Source: Gemmataceae bacterium (GTDB lineage Bacteria; Planctomycetota; Planctomycetia; Gemmatales; Gemmataceae). From it: a DNA stretch of 64,000 nucleotides. The position numbers were made by a program, and so were the translations under genes. A model generated the notes under the pieces. That model was not told the DNA's origin, made no database searches, and saw only the letters and a list, made by a program, of their open reading frames with translations. The DNA lies in contig JAHBXO010000006.1 of the NCBI GenBank assembly GCA_019636445.1, positions 159,230-223,229 of the forward strand, in the 5' to 3' direction. Positions 62,497 through 64,000 of the stretch are shown here, in pieces. Position 1 is the stretch's first letter. Each line of letters begins with the position of its first letter.

Positions 62497-63810
62497 ATGG
62501 GAACGCTCATGCCCGCACTCGCCTCGCGATCTGAATTTCTCTCCGTGGTCGCGGAGAGCCATCTCCTCGAAGCCGGAACTCTGGATTCGCTGCGCGCCGA
62601 CGAATCGCTGCCCGAGAATCCGCGCGAAATCGCCGAGTTGCTCATTCAGAAGGGTTTGCTCACCCGGTTTCAGGCCAAGCACCTGCTCGTGGGCAAGTAC
62701 CGCGGGTTCGTCCTGGGGCCGTACCGGCTGATGAATCAGATCGGTCGGGGCGGGATGGGGACGGTCTACATGTGTGAGCACTCCGCGCACAAGGTGCGTG
62801 TGGCGCTGAAGGTGCTTTCCCCCGAGATGGCGGAAAGCAAGGTCGCCGTCGAGCGGTTCCTTCGGGAGGCACGGTCGGCGTCGGCGCTGTCGCACCCGAA
62901 CATCGTCCGGGTTCACCACGTCGGCCAGTCCGGCGGAACGCATTACATCGTGATGGAATTCGTCGAAGGCGCGACGCTCGAGCAGGTGGTGGATCGTAAA
63001 GGGCCATTCACCCTCGCCGAGGCGGCGAAGATCGCGATTCAGGTCGCCGCCGGCCTCCAGCACGCGCACGAGCGCGGCTTCGTGCATCGCGACATCAAAC
63101 CCGACAACCTCATGGTGACCAAGGGCGGCCAGATCAAGATCCTGGACATGGGGCTGACGAAATCGGTGAAGAACGCCGCCGACAACCTCACCGGCGTCCT
63201 CAATACGAAGACGATCCTCGGCACGCTCGACTACTTGTCGCCGGAGCAGGCGATTCAAAACGACGTCAGCGCGCAAAGCGACATCTATAGCCTCGGGGCC
63301 ACGATCTTCATGCTGCTGACCGGCCACTCGCCCTACGACGGCGTCCCGGCCAATCAGAAGCTCATGCAGCACCAGTTCGGCCAGGTGCCGAACCTCGTGG
63401 ACTTCCGTTCGGAAGCTCCGGAGGAGTTCGCGGCCATCCTGTCGAAGATGATGGCGAAGAAGCCGGAGGACCGTTTCAAATCGATGGCGGACGTGGCGGC
63501 CGCGCTCCAACCGTGGGCGATGGCGGACGGCCAATCGGCGAAGCTGTCGCTGCCGAGCCGCGTGATGGCGAACCCGACGGCGCAATCGCAGACGCCGACC
63601 GTGCGGGACGCCGCGAACGCCACCTCCAGCGACGCGAAGCCCGCCCCGCAAATCCAGGTAGCGCCGCCGGCTACGCCACCGGTCGTCGTCGCGGCTCCCG
63701 AACCGGTCCGCAAACGCAAGCGCCTCGACGCCAAGTCGATCGCGTTCCTCGTCCTGCTCGGCCTCGCGTGCGCCGTCGGCCTCGGCATCGCGATCTCGCA
63801 ATTGTTCTGA
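62497..63810 (+). CDS. Hanks-type serine/threonine protein kinase
   Basis: A 437-residue membrane kinase. Residues 1-70 resemble a planctomycete N-terminal region (ELLIQKGLLTRFQAKHLLVG). The kinase domain (about 76-340) has IGRGGMGTVY (ATP loop), ALKVL (K105), HRDIKPDN (catalytic D199, N204) and KILDMGLTKS, where DMG (217-219) replaces DFG, then GTLDYLSPEQA and DIYSLGATIFMLLTGHSPY. A proline/alanine-rich linker (about 350-400) precedes a C-terminal transmembrane helix (FLVLLGLACAVGLGIAISQL). No extracellular sensor follows the helix. It is preceded by a 158-base gap after the gene at 59576 and followed by a terminator. Confidence 0.92.
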   Translation: MGTLMPALASRSEFLSVVAESHLLEAGTLDSLRADESLPENPREIAELLIQKGLLTRFQAKHLLVGKYRGFVLGPYRLMNQIGRGGMGTVYMCEHSAHKVRVALKVLSPEMAESKVAVERFLREARSASALSHPNIVRVHHVGQSGGTHYIVMEFVEGATLEQVVDRKGPFTLAEAAKIAIQVAAGLQHAHERGFVHRDIKPDNLMVTKGGQIKILDMGLTKSVKNAADNLTGVLNTKTILGTLDYLSPEQAIQNDVSAQSDIYSLGATIFMLLTGHSPYDGVPANQKLMQHQFGQVPNLVDFRSEAPEEFAAILSKMMAKKPEDRFKSMADVAAALQPWAMADGQSAKLSLPSRVMANPTAQSQTPTVRDAANATSSDAKPAPQIQVAPPATPPVVVAAPEPVRKRKRLDAKSIAFLVLLGLACAVGLGIAISQLF

Positions 63811-63823
63811 TCATGCAAGTGTC

Positions 63824-63849
63824 GGGCACTCGTTCCACGAGTGCCCTTT
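63824..63849 (+). terminator. Rho-independent terminator after the kinase gene
   Basis: GGGCACTCGT (63824-63833) pairs with ACGAGTGCCC (63837-63846), with a three-base loop and a TTT tail. It lies 13 bases after the kinase stop. Confidence 0.8.
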
Positions 63850-63915
63850 CGCATTCCGGCCGATCAACGGACAACCACCCCCCCACGGGTGACTCGCGGA
63901 ACGAGTCGCCGACAA

Positions 63916-63948
63916 TAAAAAAATCGACCGCGCCGGGCGCGGTCGATT
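63916..63948 (-). terminator. Terminator for a minus-strand gene beyond the right edge
   Basis: AATCGACCGCGCC (63922-63934) pairs with GGCGCGGTCGATT (63936-63948). On the minus strand the stem is followed by a T-run (complement of AAAAAA at 63916-63921). It implies a gene on the minus strand ending close to the right edge; no coding region can be read in the remaining 50 bases. Confidence 0.6.
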
Positions 63949-64000
63949 CGGGTCTTGTCGTCGTAATCGAATTATACGCTTCCCAGTAATTATTTGCCTT

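Noticed and set aside
63951..64000. Start or end of a further gene at the right edge
   Set aside because: Fifty bases are too few to support a coding call; only the minus-strand terminator hints at one.

Overview
The window looks like a chromosomal segment from a planctomycete, most likely a Gemmata-like member of the Gemmataceae. This rests on the very GC-rich coding DNA and on several families typical of that phylum: a Tat-exported DUF1501 protein, a DUF1559 protein, a BBP7-type outer-membrane barrel, secreted beta-propeller proteins with an N-terminal LExRxTP motif, a Hanks-type kinase and an HpnC-type squalene synthase. Most genes are ordinary chromosomal genes in short operons. I see no insertion sequence, prophage, CRISPR array or rRNA.

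Layout. 1-840: a minus-strand tRNA-Thr(TGT)-Tyr(GTA)-Gly(TCC)-Thr(GGT)-tuf transcription unit, in the same order as the E. coli thrU-tyrU-glyT-thrT-tufB cluster, interrupted by a long inverted repeat. 1009-5784: a cyclase-like/HAD fusion protein, a DUF1501 protein, a zinc-ribbon membrane protein and a CPBP protease. 5764-9416: a minus-strand polysaccharide-export operon (permease, ATPase, two glycosyltransferases), with a large double GT2 enzyme diverging at 9574. 11896-14720: a secreted beta-propeller protein and, convergent to it, a prenyltransferase-repeat protein. 14945-20691: a PAS-GAF-receiver protein, a metallophosphoesterase, a lipoprotein joining a phosphatase motif to a haem-binding motif, pdxA and a DUF1559 protein.

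20949-31311: a secreted protein broken by a one-base frameshift; a two-gene HEPN module; a PhoPQ-related hydrolase; hpnC; acs; an Uma2 nuclease; a WD40 protein; and an alpha/beta hydrolase. 31400-37671: a proline-rich secreted protein, a TIM-barrel isomerase, a partial nuo operon in the order I-A-B-C headed by a lysine-rich 48-residue peptide gene, an M20 peptidase and a Res-Xre toxin-antitoxin pair. 37723-44518: a UbiD decarboxylase, a hybrid histidine kinase and a PQQ-type propeller membrane protein. 44566-48631: the biotin operon bioB-bioF-bioDA, in which bioF carries an in-frame palindromic repeat and bioD is fused to bioA. 48628-64000: a DUF58 protein, a 1461-residue subtilase with a propeller tail, a BBP7 barrel, hemF, small secreted and metal-binding proteins, a family-5 solute-binding-like protein and a Ser/Thr kinase.

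The most interesting candidates are the HEPN pair at 22726-23759, the phosphatase/cytochrome lipoprotein, the cyclase/HAD fusion, the repeat inside bioF and the lysine-rich peptide heading the nuo genes. No single large new system is evident; the HEPN pair is the best candidate for an undescribed defence or toxin-antitoxin module.
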